DNA of 64,000 nt from JBKECF01 sp047974375 (GTDB lineage: Bacteria; Bacillota; Clostridia; Lachnospirales; CAMZNU01). The notes beneath the pieces were generated by a model that had not been told where the DNA came from, searched no databases, and saw only the letters and a list, made by a program, of their open reading frames with translations. The DNA lies in NCBI GenBank assembly GCA_047974375.1, contig JBKECF010000081.1, positions 1-64,000 on the forward strand, in the 5' to 3' direction. The translations under genes and the position numbers were made by a program. This document shows positions 1 to 9,082 of the stretch, piece by piece; position 1 is the stretch's first letter; every line of letters begins with the position of its first letter.

Positions 1-746
1 TATTATTTTTTGTTTATCCATTAAACTTATCATCCCCTAGCCCCCTATGAGTTCTCATAGGGTTATTATATATTTCCTCTAGAGGAATTTTCAATTAGAA
101 TTTAGGGTACTTTTAGCTTATCATAAACAAAACTTAAATTTGGTGAAAAATTTACAAATAAAGCTAAATATGATGTTCCTATTTCTCTTGCTAAAGCTTT
201 TGATTAGGTTAGACAGTCCCACCATCTATTTCCAGCATTGAGGTGAGGGTCTAATTCTTACCGACCAATCTTAATTTTTGTTGCACAAAAATTAAGCGCT
301 ATGCGTTTACCCGTTGTTCACCACGGTTCTAGATAGTAAATGAATTTTATTCAGTATTATAAGAAGCAGAAAAAACGGATAGAATCTATATCAGGGGGCC
401 ACCACCCTCGACTAGTTACGAAAAATAATGCGCAAGGTCATTGCCGACAGCAACACCTAAGAACAATTAAAAAAAATAAGCCTTGTCACGCTAATTTTAT
501 CATTATTTATTCTGCACAAGTAAATTTTCATCCGGTGCTAGGTCATGTCTCTGGCTCTTCCTAGAACAATTAAAAAACCTTACACTGGCGTACTAAAAAT
601 AAACAAGAGTGTTTTTTTGAAGATGTAACAAATGTTTGATTACTCTAGACACACTATTATAAATATTTCTTAATAATCATTGATAAAGTTGAACATATGC
701 CTTAAACTATATAAGTAAAATTTACTCTATCAGAAATGAGGTTATT
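1..746. other. Gene-poor left edge with repeat and IS debris
   Basis: No convincing gene is visible here. The first 27 bases, read on the minus strand, resemble the coding start of the IS relic at 16026-16217 (residues like SLMDK), so a third partial copy may run off the left edge. A hairpin with 9-base arms lies at 43-62 and could be a terminator for a gene outside the window. The dispersed 27-base repeat sits at 237-263. A perfect 12-base-arm hairpin with a 3-base loop follows at 268-294, and next to it is a GCTATGC-type motif also found in the repeat body near 2030. A 74-codon open frame at 340-564 has no recognisable family and no good ribosome binding site, so I do not call it. Confidence 0.5.
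237..263 (-). repeat. Dispersed terminal repeat R1, copy 1
   Basis: Read on the minus strand, this begins CGGTAAGAATTAGACCC and continues with a C-rich stretch and CCTCAAT. It is one of five copies in the window (237, 1907, 8652, 9819, 35123). The sequence inside the repeat, GCTGG then a GGTGGGACTGTC-like stretch at 211-236, is shared with the copies at 8652 and 9819, so conservation extends to about 50 bases. The outer GTAAG end faces right. Confidence 0.8.
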
Positions 747-1844
747 ATGTTTGGCAGCTTTACGACCAGTTTTTTTACTGCACTTATACAGAACGATTTT
801 CGTCCTGTTAAATTTATGAATAACGATATAATAATAAATAACGAAACAAAATATATTTCCCTTGGTAAACAAGGACTTGGTGGTTTTTATATTATAAATC
901 TAGTTAACTGTAATTATTTCAAAGATTTTTTAACTGACTATAGCGAGCTCCTAGCTTGCGCTGAAAGTAACATAGTTACTACCACTATATTGCTAAACAT
1001 ACTGGTTTCTGAGAATCCAGATGATGAATTTATGCGTTTTATCGATAGCACTTCCCTAAGAGAAACTAACACTTTAAATCAAATGTTTTGGTATATGAAC
1101 TTAAAGAATAAAACTATTTACACTAACAAAAACCAACCAAATAATGTGCTCAATATTAGAAATATATTAAAATCATCGACATTTACAAAAAATTACGCTC
1201 CTATATCTTTAAACACACTTTGCATCCATGCATTACTAACATCACCTTTTAAACCGAAAATTTTATTTATAAAGTTAGCAAATATTATAACTCTAATTAC
1301 AGTAATTTCAACTATGTTTATGCTTTTAAAACACAGTATAATAAGTGACTCTGTTGTACTACAACTTGGTGCTATGTCCTCTGTAAGAGTCTTTGAGTAT
1401 AATGAATACTACAGATTATTTACATCAATATTTATTAATCCGAATTTTGTCTATACAATAGTTGCATCTCTTTTTCTTTATTACATTTGTGGGATTTTTG
1501 AAAAATATTTCGGCAATATGCATTTTATAAGTATATATTTACTTACTGCTATTGTAGGTAATATTGTTATGCTTTTTACTACTACAAATATTTATTGTGG
1601 CAGTATGTATGGTGTTTCTGGAGTATTAGGAGCGCTGTCATTTATTTCTTTTAAATTTAATAAACATTTTTCGGGATTGACTAATATTCACCTACTTATG
1701 CTTACAATTATGGTATTAATGTATTCCTTTACTTCTTCTGTTATTTATCTAGAAAGTATTATAGCCTCCCTAACTCTAGGATTAGTATTTGGCTTTATAA
1801 TGTCCATAGAGATAAAAAACAAAAAAAATAGTACCCGTTCGTAA
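747..1844 (+). CDS. Rhomboid-family membrane protein, probable pseudoprotease
   Basis: This 365-residue protein has a cytosolic N-terminal half of about 170 residues and a C-terminal block of six or so membrane helices that reads as a rhomboid fold, similar in layout to Bacillus GluP/YqgP. The nucleophile motif is present as GVSG at residues 289-292 (Ser291). The second catalytic residue is not: the AHxGG motif of the last core helix reads ASLTL, giving Ser341 where His is required. The oxyanion-helping HxxxN of helix 2 is also replaced, by Tyr236 and Ala240. By sequence it should not cleave peptides, and it may act as a rhomboid-like binder or chaperone. The start has a GAGG-like site about 7 bases upstream. 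It stands alone between two R1 repeats and ends in its own terminator. The family call is firm; inactivity is inferred from the alignment. Confidence 0.75.
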   Translation: MFGSFTTSFFTALIQNDFRPVKFMNNDIIINNETKYISLGKQGLGGFYIINLVNCNYFKDFLTDYSELLACAESNIVTTTILLNILVSENPDDEFMRFIDSTSLRETNTLNQMFWYMNLKNKTIYTNKNQPNNVLNIRNILKSSTFTKNYAPISLNTLCIHALLTSPFKPKILFIKLANIITLITVISTMFMLLKHSIISDSVVLQLGAMSSVRVFEYNEYYRLFTSIFINPNFVYTIVASLFLYYICGIFEKYFGNMHFISIYLLTAIVGNIVMLFTTTNIYCGSMYGVSGVLGALSFISFKFNKHFSGLTNIHLLMLTIMVLMYSFTSSVIYLESIIASLTLGLVFGFIMSIEIKNKKNSTRS

Positions 1845-1850
1845 AATCAG

Positions 1851-1905
1851 TATAAAAAATAATCGTGAGGCATAATGGGAATCCTATTCCTTGCGATTAT
1901 TTTTA
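1851..1905 (+). terminator. Terminator after rhomboid-like gene
   Basis: AAAAATAATCG at 1856 pairs with CGATTATTTTT at 1894, with an inner GAGG/CCTT pairing, and the right arm supplies the T run. It lies directly behind the stop codon at 1844 and directly before the R1 copy at 1907. Confidence 0.7.
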
Positions 1906-1906
1906 T

Positions 1907-1933
1907 CGGTAAGAATTAGACCCCCGCCTCAAT
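1907..1933 (+). repeat. Dispersed terminal repeat R1, copy 2
   Basis: CGGTAAGAATTAGACCC followed by CCGCCTCAAT. The outer end faces left and the hairpin-rich body (1934-2165) follows to the right. The sequence beyond the core differs from copies 1, 3 and 4 until about position 2040. Confidence 0.8.
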
Positions 1934-2165
1934 ACTAGCATCTAAATTTTACTTTCGGCAAAACCAAACACTGTGTGTTTGGCAGCTGTTCATTGCTGTT
2001 TTACTCTGAATTTTTGTTTCACAAAAACCAAATGCTACGCACTTGTCTGGTTGGAAGTTATACTTCCTGCTCTAGTCATAAAGCTCTGCTTTATTGCTCG
2101 AGTAAGCAGTAAACTCAACTATGCAACCAAGTATGCGACCAACTCGGTTATGCGACCAAATTAGG
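1934..2165. repeat. Hairpin-string body of R1 element
   Basis: This non-coding stretch is a chain of short perfect hairpins: CCAAACAC/GTGTTTGG near 1964-1983, TTTTTGT/ACAAAAA near 2013-2029, GGAAGT/ACTTCC near 2053-2067 and ATAAAGC/GCTTTAT near 2078-2094. It ends in tandem GCAACCAA/GCGACCAA units at 2119-2160. The part from about 2066 to 2160 is the reverse complement of 9700-9790, including the ATAAAGC hairpin and the GGTTGCATA-type repeats. An open frame of 63 codons across it is only an accident of the repeat. It reaches to within 30 bases of the polA stop codon. Confidence 0.75.
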
Positions 2166-2188
2166 AGTATAAGCCCCCACTGACTGGC

Positions 2189-4831
2189 TTATTTTAGCTC
2201 ATACCAATTTTCCCCGACACTTAAAGATACTATTAATGGCACAGACAATTCATAGGTATTTTCCATTTCTTCTCTTAAAATTTTTGAAACTATTTCCACT
2301 TCACTATTTGGTACTTCCAACATTAGTTCATCATGTACTTGAAGTATTAATTTACTTTTCAAGCATTCACTTTTAAGCCTATTATAGGTTTTTAACATAG
2401 CAATTTTTATTATATCTGCCGCTGCTCCCTGTATCGGCATATTCATTGCAATTCGTTCGCCAAAGCTTCGTGTATTAAAATTGCTTGAAGATATTTCTGG
2501 TATTCTTCTCATTCTATTAAATATTGTTGTAGCAAATCCATTTTCTTTAGCTTGATTTACTGCATTGTCTAAATAAACTTTTACATTGGGATATTTATTA
2601 AAATAACCTTGTATATAACGCTCTGCTTCTTTTCTTGTAATCTTCAAATCTTGGCTTAAACTATAACTGCCCATACCATATACAATACCAAAATTCACAG
2701 CCTTTGCATTGCCTCTTTGGTATAAATCCACTTTATCAAAAGGAGTTTTATAAACCTCCGATGCCGTTAATCTATGTATATCTTTATTTTCTAAAAATGC
2801 ACTTATCATTTCTTCATCCTTAGAAATATGAGCCAATACTCTAAGTTCAATTTGGGAGTAGTCCGCGCTTATAAAAACATGGCCATCTTTTGGGATAAAA
2901 GCCTTTCTTAGTTTTCTTCCAACCTCTATTTTAACAGGTATGTTTTGTAGATTCGGTTCGTTACTGCTTATACGCCCTGTTACGGCTGTAGTTTGGCTGA
3001 ATTTAGAGTGTATACGTCCATCCTCTTCTATTTCCGGTATTAATCCATCAATGTAAGTTGACTTCAATTTAGTTAAAGTTCTATATTCTAATATAAAATT
3101 AATAATAGGATGTTTGTCTACTAATTTTTCTAAAACATCTACAGCTGTAGAATACCCTGTTTTGGTTTTTTTGCCTGCTGGTAATTCTAATTTTTCAAAT
3201 AGTATTGTACCCATTTGCTTAGTTGAATTTATATTAAAACTTTCCCCAGCCAAGTCGATAATATTATCGCTTAAAATATTAATTTGTCCATCTAATTCTT
3301 CACCGTAACTAATTAACTCACTTTTTGAAACTCCAATGCCTAGGCACTCCATAGACGCCAAAACTTTAGCCAAAGGTTGTTCAATATTATAAAGTAGCTC
3401 TTCTTGGTTATTTTCTATTATCTTTTTCTTAATTATATCTTTAGCTTCATTAAAGCATTTAATTTCATTGGAAATATATATAGCTTTTTTATCCAAGGCT
3501 AATAATTTAAAGCTAACTTTATTTTTCCCTTTACCTATTATATCTTCTAAGCTAGGGTAGACTTTATTCAAAAACTCCAATGCAATTACTTCATAATCGT
3601 AGGTACTTTTGGCAGGGCTTAATATATACGAGGCTAACTCAATATCTAAAATAATATTTTTAAATTCTATATTTTCTTTAAAATATTTTACATATAGAGC
3701 CTTGCTATCATGAGTAACTTTTGGTATATCACTTTCAAAAACACATTTTAAACTTTGAAAAATATCACTTTCTGTTAAGGATGAATCTTCCAAAATGATA
3801 AACACCTTATTATTTATTATAAAGCTAATATATTGAAAATTTCCCATATATTTGGCCTTGAAACAAATTTCTTTTTCTTTTAGCAAGTTATTAACCAACT
3901 CATCTAAAACAAATGGATTGTCTACTATTTCATAATCTAAAGTTGCACTTTCTTCCACTTTGTTTACACTGAACCTGTCATACAAAGTTTTTAACTGCAA
4001 TTCCTTTACCATTTCCAAAGCTTCATTTGTAAAAATATTTCCAGCTACTAATTTCTCGAAATCTATCTCCACAGGAACATCTAAAATAATCGTGGCTAAC
4101 TCTCTTGAAAGCAAAGCTTGCTCCCTAAATTCATCTAAGTTTTCTTTTGCTCGTTTAGGTTTTATATTGTCTAGATTTTTTATTGCATTTTCTATTGATT
4201 TATATTCCTTAATAATTTTAACGGCAGTTTTTTCACCAATACCTGGCACTCCCGGGATATTGTCGGATATATCTCCCGTTAAACCTTTTACATCAATAAA
4301 TTCCTTGGGCGTAACCTCATATTCCTCTAAAACATTTCTACTATAATAATCTATACCTTCGGTTTTGCCACCCTTGGTTTTTAAAATTTTAATTTTCACA
4401 TTTTCAGTAGCCAGCTGGAGTAAATCTCTGTCACCAGTTAAAATGCAAACGTCAATATCTTGCTTTTCAGCTAAAAGGGAGATTGTTCCTAATATGTCAT
4501 CGGCTTCATAACCTTCCATTTGGAATATAGGTATGTTCATTTTATTTAATAACTCTTGTAAAAGAGGCACTTGGGGCCTTAATTCGTCAGGCATTGACTT
4601 TCTTGTTCCTTTGTAATCCGCAAATTTTTCTGTTCTAAAGGTTTTGCTAGATACATCAAAAGCTACCCCTATTGATGTAGGTTTTTCTTCATCCATAACT
4701 TTTAAAATAATATTTAAAAATCCATAAATAGCATTTGTATACACACCTTTTTGATTTGTTAAAACAGGCAACGCATAAAAAGCTCTATAAATCATTCCAT
4801 GTCCATCTATTAATAATAATTTTTCCTTCAT
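2189..4831 (-). CDS. polA: DNA polymerase I
   Basis: This 880-residue family A polymerase fills gaps and removes primers during repair and lagging-strand synthesis. The N-terminal 290 residues form a 5' nuclease (IDGHG, EADD, TGDRDLLQL). The middle third aligns with the 3'-5' proofreading domain but lacks the acidic DxE motif (CFKAKY stands there), so proofreading is probably absent, as in many Firmicutes. The polymerase domain has motif A DYSQIELRVLAH, motif B RGNAKAVNFGIVYGMG and motif C QVHDELMLEVP. I start it at the ATG at 4831 because GGAG lies 6-9 bases upstream; an in-frame start six bases earlier has no such spacing. It lies 78 bases behind ileS, separated by a terminator. Confidence 0.97.
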   Translation of the reverse strand: MKEKLLLIDGHGMIYRAFYALPVLTNQKGVYTNAIYGFLNIILKVMDEEKPTSIGVAFDVSSKTFRTEKFADYKGTRKSMPDELRPQVPLLQELLNKMNIPIFQMEGYEADDILGTISLLAEKQDIDVCILTGDRDLLQLATENVKIKILKTKGGKTEGIDYYSRNVLEEYEVTPKEFIDVKGLTGDISDNIPGVPGIGEKTAVKIIKEYKSIENAIKNLDNIKPKRAKENLDEFREQALLSRELATIILDVPVEIDFEKLVAGNIFTNEALEMVKELQLKTLYDRFSVNKVEESATLDYEIVDNPFVLDELVNNLLKEKEICFKAKYMGNFQYISFIINNKVFIILEDSSLTESDIFQSLKCVFESDIPKVTHDSKALYVKYFKENIEFKNIILDIELASYILSPAKSTYDYEVIALEFLNKVYPSLEDIIGKGKNKVSFKLLALDKKAIYISNEIKCFNEAKDIIKKKIIENNQEELLYNIEQPLAKVLASMECLGIGVSKSELISYGEELDGQINILSDNIIDLAGESFNINSTKQMGTILFEKLELPAGKKTKTGYSTAVDVLEKLVDKHPIINFILEYRTLTKLKSTYIDGLIPEIEEDGRIHSKFSQTTAVTGRISSNEPNLQNIPVKIEVGRKLRKAFIPKDGHVFISADYSQIELRVLAHISKDEEMISAFLENKDIHRLTASEVYKTPFDKVDLYQRGNAKAVNFGIVYGMGSYSLSQDLKITRKEAERYIQGYFNKYPNVKVYLDNAVNQAKENGFATTIFNRMRRIPEISSSNFNTRSFGERIAMNMPIQGAAADIIKIAMLKTYNRLKSECLKSKLILQVHDELMLEVPNSEVEIVSKILREEMENTYELSVPLIVSLSVGENWYELK

Positions 4832-4863
4832 AACCAACTCCTATACTAAACTTATACTTAAGA

Positions 4864-4905
4864 AAAAGGACCATGCTTGTGTATTAACCACTGGCACGGT
4901 CCTTA
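4864..4905 (-). terminator. Terminator between ileS and polA
   Basis: GGACCRTGC arms (4869-4877 and 4895-4903) close a loop of about 17 bases. On the minus strand the hairpin is followed by a TTTTTC run, and the A-rich left side would also let it work on the plus strand. Confidence 0.75.
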
Positions 4906-4908
4906 ATT

Positions 4909-7900
4909 TTATCTTTCCACAGCAAAAATTACATTTTCACCATTTATATCCCAAGATTTTTCGTAACCATTTGTTACATCATATTTTACTTCATTACACA
5001 ATACTTCGCTTTTTATTACATTCATATTTTTTTCAACAATAGATTTTATTTTATCATTATCTTTTATATAAATAATTATTTTATCCATTATTTCGAAGTC
5101 GGCTTCTTTTCTCATAGTTTGAAGTTTACTTATAATCTCCCTTACAAAGCCCTCTTCTATTAGTTCTGGCGTTAAATTTAAATCCAATATAACTGTTACA
5201 TTATTACTTGACTGTACCATGTAACCTTCCATGGAAATTTCTTCTGTAAGAACATCATCTTCAAATAATTCCACTGCTGTGCCGTCAATATCAAACTTAA
5301 TAGAACCAGATTTAAGCTCGGCCATTAGATTTGAGCCATTTCCTTCTTTTAAATAGTTGCCTATTTTAGGAAGGATTTTACCATATTTTGGCCCTAATGT
5401 TTTTAGTTGAGGTTTAAACGTATAGCTTGTAAAACTATCTGAATTATCAACAAACTCAATATTTTTAACATTAAGTTCCTCTAAAATTATATCTACATAC
5501 ATATTTGGCAGCTGGCTTCCTTTTACTAACATTTTACTTAAAGGCTGTCTATTTTTAGAATTAGACTCGTTTCTTCCAGCACGTCCAAGTACAACTATGT
5601 CTAGTACTCTACCCATATTTTCTTCCAGCTCTTTATTTACGAAACTTTCATTATACAGAGGGAAGTCTGTAAAATGTATACTTTCTGGTGAATTATTGTC
5701 TATTTTCCTTACTAAGTTTTGATAAATTTCCTCTGTCATAAAAGGTACAAATGGCGCTGATATTTTAGCAACTGTAACTAATACCTCATATAATGTCATA
5801 TAAGCGTTTATTTTATCTTGTTCCATTCCCTTAGCCCAAAAACGCTCACGACTACGTCTTACGTACCAATTTGAAAGTTCATCTACAAATTCCATAATCA
5901 TTCTAGAAGGCTCTGTAAGTTTGTATTCCTCTAAAGACTCGTCTACAAATTTAACAAGGGTATTTAATTTAGATAATATCCACTTATCCATTACGTGTAA
6001 CTTGTCGTATTCTAAAGTATAATCCATTGGATTAAATTCATCTATATTGGCATATAATACATAAAATGCATAAGTATTCCAAAAAGTACCCATAAATTTA
6101 CGTTGACCCTCACTTACTGTTTCATCGTAATATCTATTTGGTAACCAAGGTGAGCTGTTGGAATAAAAATACCATCTAACGGCATCCGCTCCATGGGTAT
6201 TAAGTGCATCCCATGGACTTACAGAATTCCCCTTGGACTTAGACATTTTTTTGCCATCTTTATCTTGTACATGACCTAGAACTATACAATTTTTATATGG
6301 CGATTTGTCAAAAATAAGTGTAGATATAGCCATTAACGTATAGAACCATCCTCTTGTTTGGTCAACAGCCTCTGATATAAAATCTGCAGGGAAATGACTA
6401 TCAAATAGTTCTTTATTTTCAAATGGATAATGCCATTGTGCAAAAGGCATAGCTCCTGAATCAAACCAACAGTCTATAACTTCGGAAATTCTCGTCATCT
6501 CTTTATTACACTTAGGACAATTCAAATGCACTTTATCTATAAATGGTTTGTGCAACTCAATTTCTTCTGGGCAGTCGCTACTCATTTTACGTAGCTCCTC
6601 TTTACTACCAATTAAATGTCTGTGTCCACATTCACATTCCCAAATTGGTAATGGCGTACCCCAATATCTTTCACGGCTTAAGCCCCAGTCAATAACATTC
6701 TCTAAAAAATTTCCAAACCTTCCTGTTCTTATATTGTCTGGATACCAATTAACGGTATTGTTATTCTTCACCAAAGAATCCTTTACAGCAGTCATCTTTA
6801 TAAACCAAGATTTTCTCGCATAGTAAATAAGAGGGGTGTCGCATCTCCAACAATGCGGGTAGCTATGCTCATATCTTTCTGTTTTAAACAAACTTTCCTC
6901 ATTGGCTAAATATTTTATGATATCCTTGTCGGCATCTTTTACAAATACCCCTGCCCATGGAGTTACTTCTTCTTTAAACTTGCCTTCATCGTTAACTAAT
7001 TGAATAAAAGGTAAGTCGTATTTTCTACCTACATTTGCATCGTCCTCACCAAAAGCAGGTGCTGTATGTACAACTCCAGAACCATCGGTAAGAGTTACAT
7101 AGTCATCACAACAAATATAGTGTGCTTTTTTACCCATTGTGTCCCCAAAAGGAAGTAAAGGTTCGTATTCTAAGTATTCCCAATCCTTACCTACTTTGGT
7201 TTCTATTTTTTCTATTTCGCATTCACAACCAAAAACTTTTTCGATTAAAGCTTCTGCCAGTAAAAAATATTCACTTCCAACTTTTACTTTAGTATATTGC
7301 TCTCTACCATTTATTGTTAATGCAACGTTTGATGGTAGCGTCCATGGCGTAGTTGTCCAAGCTAATATATAGAAATCGCTTTCATTTTTTACTTTAAATT
7401 TAGCTATAACTGTATCATCTTTTACATCCTTATATCCTTGAGCTACTTCATGAGAAGAAAGAGCAGTACCACATCTAGGGCAATAAGGCACTACTTTATG
7501 TCCTTTATAAATTAAACCCTTGTCCCATATTTGACGCAACGCCCACCAAATAGATTCTATGTAATTGTCATGATAAGTCACGTACGGGTCATCCATGTCA
7601 ACCCAGTAGGCAACTCTATCACTCATGTTTCTCCATTCTTTTTCATACTTCCATACACTTTCTTTACATTTTTCTATAAAAGGCTCAACTCCATATTTTT
7701 CAATTTCTTGTTTTCCATCTATGTTTAATAATTTTTCAACTTCTAACTCTACAGGCAAGCCGTGTGTATCCCATCCAGCCTTACGCAATACATTGTAGCC
7801 TTTCATAGTTCTGTATCTTGGAATTATATCTTTAACAGCACGTGTAATTACATGACCAATATGTGGCATTCCATTTGCTGTTGGTGGTCCATCGTAAAAT

Positions 7901-8025
7901 GTAAAAACCTCGCCTTCACTACGTAATGTCTTGCTTTTTTCAAATATTTCATTTTCGTTCCAAAACTTAAGTATTTCCTCTTCCCTTTGAACAAAATTCA
8001 TATTTGTATCAACTTTATTATACAT
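4909..8025 (-). CDS. ileS: Isoleucyl-tRNA synthetase, type 2 (eukaryote-like)
   Basis: This class I synthetase of 1038 residues charges tRNA-Ile. The HIGH motif is PHIGH near residue 54 and the KMSKS motif (KKMSKSKGN) is near residue 593. GWDTHGLPVELEVEK and the N-terminal NFVQREEEILKFW pattern belong to the long IleS2 form rather than the usual bacterial form, and the C-terminal zinc-finger cysteines of IleS1 are missing. IleS2 enzymes are known to be naturally insensitive to mupirocin, so that property is expected but not shown here. CPRCG and CPKC pairs in the body are the usual internal zinc sites. It is preceded by a T-box leader and its own promoter, and followed by a terminator. Confidence 0.96.
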   Translation of the reverse strand: MYNKVDTNMNFVQREEEILKFWNENEIFEKSKTLRSEGEVFTFYDGPPTANGMPHIGHVITRAVKDIIPRYRTMKGYNVLRKAGWDTHGLPVELEVEKLLNIDGKQEIEKYGVEPFIEKCKESVWKYEKEWRNMSDRVAYWVDMDDPYVTYHDNYIESIWWALRQIWDKGLIYKGHKVVPYCPRCGTALSSHEVAQGYKDVKDDTVIAKFKVKNESDFYILAWTTTPWTLPSNVALTINGREQYTKVKVGSEYFLLAEALIEKVFGCECEIEKIETKVGKDWEYLEYEPLLPFGDTMGKKAHYICCDDYVTLTDGSGVVHTAPAFGEDDANVGRKYDLPFIQLVNDEGKFKEEVTPWAGVFVKDADKDIIKYLANEESLFKTERYEHSYPHCWRCDTPLIYYARKSWFIKMTAVKDSLVKNNNTVNWYPDNIRTGRFGNFLENVIDWGLSRERYWGTPLPIWECECGHRHLIGSKEELRKMSSDCPEEIELHKPFIDKVHLNCPKCNKEMTRISEVIDCWFDSGAMPFAQWHYPFENKELFDSHFPADFISEAVDQTRGWFYTLMAISTLIFDKSPYKNCIVLGHVQDKDGKKMSKSKGNSVSPWDALNTHGADAVRWYFYSNSSPWLPNRYYDETVSEGQRKFMGTFWNTYAFYVLYANIDEFNPMDYTLEYDKLHVMDKWILSKLNTLVKFVDESLEEYKLTEPSRMIMEFVDELSNWYVRRSRERFWAKGMEQDKINAYMTLYEVLVTVAKISAPFVPFMTEEIYQNLVRKIDNNSPESIHFTDFPLYNESFVNKELEENMGRVLDIVVLGRAGRNESNSKNRQPLSKMLVKGSQLPNMYVDIILEELNVKNIEFVDNSDSFTSYTFKPQLKTLGPKYGKILPKIGNYLKEGNGSNLMAELKSGSIKFDIDGTAVELFEDDVLTEEISMEGYMVQSSNNVTVILDLNLTPELIEEGFVREIISKLQTMRKEADFEIMDKIIIYIKDNDKIKSIVEKNMNVIKSEVLCNEVKYDVTNGYEKSWDINGENVIFAVER

Positions 8026-8059
8026 TTCATTTCCTTTCTACTATGACTTGTATCTACAA

Positions 8060-8302
8060 AAAAAAGAAACTAATTCTATGCTACAGGACGGAAAAATCCG
8101 CGGTACCACCTGAATTAGTTTCTGAAAACTCACTCTTAATCTTTAACGCAGATTTACGTCTTCCCTAATAGTGTAAAATTACTAACACTACTTAAGTTGC
8201 CATACATAGGTGATTTTTAAAAAAGCGTAACATGTTGAACTTACACCGCCGTCAACTCTCTGCTATGAATACTTTTTTTACTCTTCCTACAAAGTTTAAT
8301 CT
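8060..8302 (-). promoter_or_regulatory. T-box leader of ileS
   Basis: The minus strand carries the T-box core AGGTGGTACCGCGG (about 8099-8112), an AGAGAGTTG stem I motif (about 8257-8265) and a stem III-like hairpin TAGTGT/ACACTA (about 8168-8190). The terminator arms AGAAACTAATTC and GAATTAGTTTCT enclose the T-box core and are followed by a run of T. Uncharged tRNA should pair with the T-box bulge and prevent this terminator from forming. I could not place the specifier codon with confidence; the isoleucine assignment rests on the downstream gene. Confidence 0.92.
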
Positions 8303-8308
8303 TTTATC

Positions 8309-8337
8309 ATTATAAAGGTAGGGGTTTGTTTTGTAAA
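8309..8337 (-). promoter_or_regulatory. Promoter of ileS leader
   Basis: On the minus strand TTTACA (8332-8337) and a perfect TATAAT (8309-8314) are 17 bases apart. The inferred start lies a few bases before the T-box stem I. Confidence 0.75.
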
Positions 8338-8651
8338 GTTTTTTTGCTAAATCTACTTCATAAATTTTATTATTGCCTAGTAAATAATTTTTTTACGTTT
8401 TATAAAAGCTATCGGCTAAGTAACCATATAGTCACTGTAGTTTGTTCTAAAATCCTCAGTCTTATCTAGAGTCTCATAATAAGTAGTTTCTCTGAAATTA
8501 CGGTTTGCATCCAACTGCTGGAACATGTATTTTTTTTCATTACTCGTCATGGGTTACTTCTAAATTATGGAAAGTGATATTCAGGTTCCTCTTCCAGTTT
8601 ATTCTTTTAATATTCGTTGCGCCCTCCATATTTTTTATTAATACGATTAAT
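8338..8651. other. Intergenic stretch left of malonate decarboxylase debris
   Basis: No recognised gene. Two short overlapping minus-strand frames exist: 29 codons at 8540-8629 and 44 codons at 8416-8550 (starting MTSNEKK). Neither has a ribosome binding site or a family I know. They may be remains of a displaced gene. Confidence 0.4.
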
Positions 8652-8678
8652 CGGTAAGAATTAGACCCCCACCTCAAT
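8652..8678 (+). repeat. Dispersed terminal repeat R1, copy 3
   Basis: CGGTAAGAATTAGACCC followed by CCACCTCAAT. Together with copy 4 (9819-9845, minus) it forms an inverted pair. After a short divergent spacer the pairing continues as AGGTGACGGGACAGTC against AGGTGGCGGGACTGTC, so about 49 bases at each end are related. The adjacent bases do not form a target-site duplication that I can see. Confidence 0.85.
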
Positions 8679-8815
8679 GTATAATAGGTGACGGGACAGT
8701 CTAACCTGGTTTTAAGGTTTATATCCAGTATAGTTGGGAAATTAAAAAAGGATGGTAGTAATGAAATATCTACTGAAAATAAAAATATAAGCACAGAGGA
8801 TTTAGACATGAAGTA

Positions 8816-9082
8816 TTGGCAATTATGTGCGCTGAATTGGAAGAATTAGGTTGTAAAGAAGATGAAGAGAAAAAGAATATAAATGGGGAAGTAAGGGTTA
8901 AGGTAATAACGCCTGTTGAAGGCTACAACCATGTGTGGGAAAAAGTAGTGGAAAAGTTTATTTTAAATAATGAATTAGCAAATTTATTAATTGAAGTAAA
9001 TTATAATAATGCAACACCTTTTGTGGTTTCTATGAGATTAAAACAATGTTTAAATGAATCAGAGGAGGGGGAATATGAATAA
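8816..9082 (+). CDS. mdcC: Malonate decarboxylase delta subunit (acyl carrier), probable
   Basis: The 88-residue product matches the small acyl-carrier subunit of biotin-independent malonate decarboxylase in its second half: VITPVEGYNHVW corresponds to the VTSVxGxxxxW part, and NNATPFVVSMRLKQCL to the GATPGVVxLRLxQAL end. In active enzyme a serine in the SGD motif near the N-terminus holds the triphosphoribosyl-dephospho-CoA arm. That motif is not visible here (AELEELG stands in its place), so the N-terminal part looks eroded or joined to foreign sequence at the repeat. The TTG start is uncertain. The end overlaps the start of the beta-subunit remnant by 8 bases, as expected for the operon. 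Confidence 0.6.
   Translation: MAIMCAELEELGCKEDEEKKNINGEVRVKVITPVEGYNHVWEKVVEKFILNNELANLLIEVNYNNATPFVVSMRLKQCLNESEEGEYE

Noticed and set aside
43..62. Terminator hairpin at the left edge
   Set aside because: The stem is strong but the loop is only two bases and the tail is not a clear T run; no gene is visible before it.
340..564. 74-codon plus-strand frame
   Set aside because: Composition and lack of a ribosome site suggest chance; no recognisable motif.
1934..2165. Hairpin string read as an integron attC array or CRISPR
   Set aside because: The hairpins are short, unequal and irregularly spaced; there are no spacers of constant length, no attC R/L box pairs and no integrase or cas gene.
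8416..8629. Two overlapping small minus-strand frames (29 and 44 codons)
   Set aside because: No ribosome site, no family and close to repeat debris; not enough to call genes.
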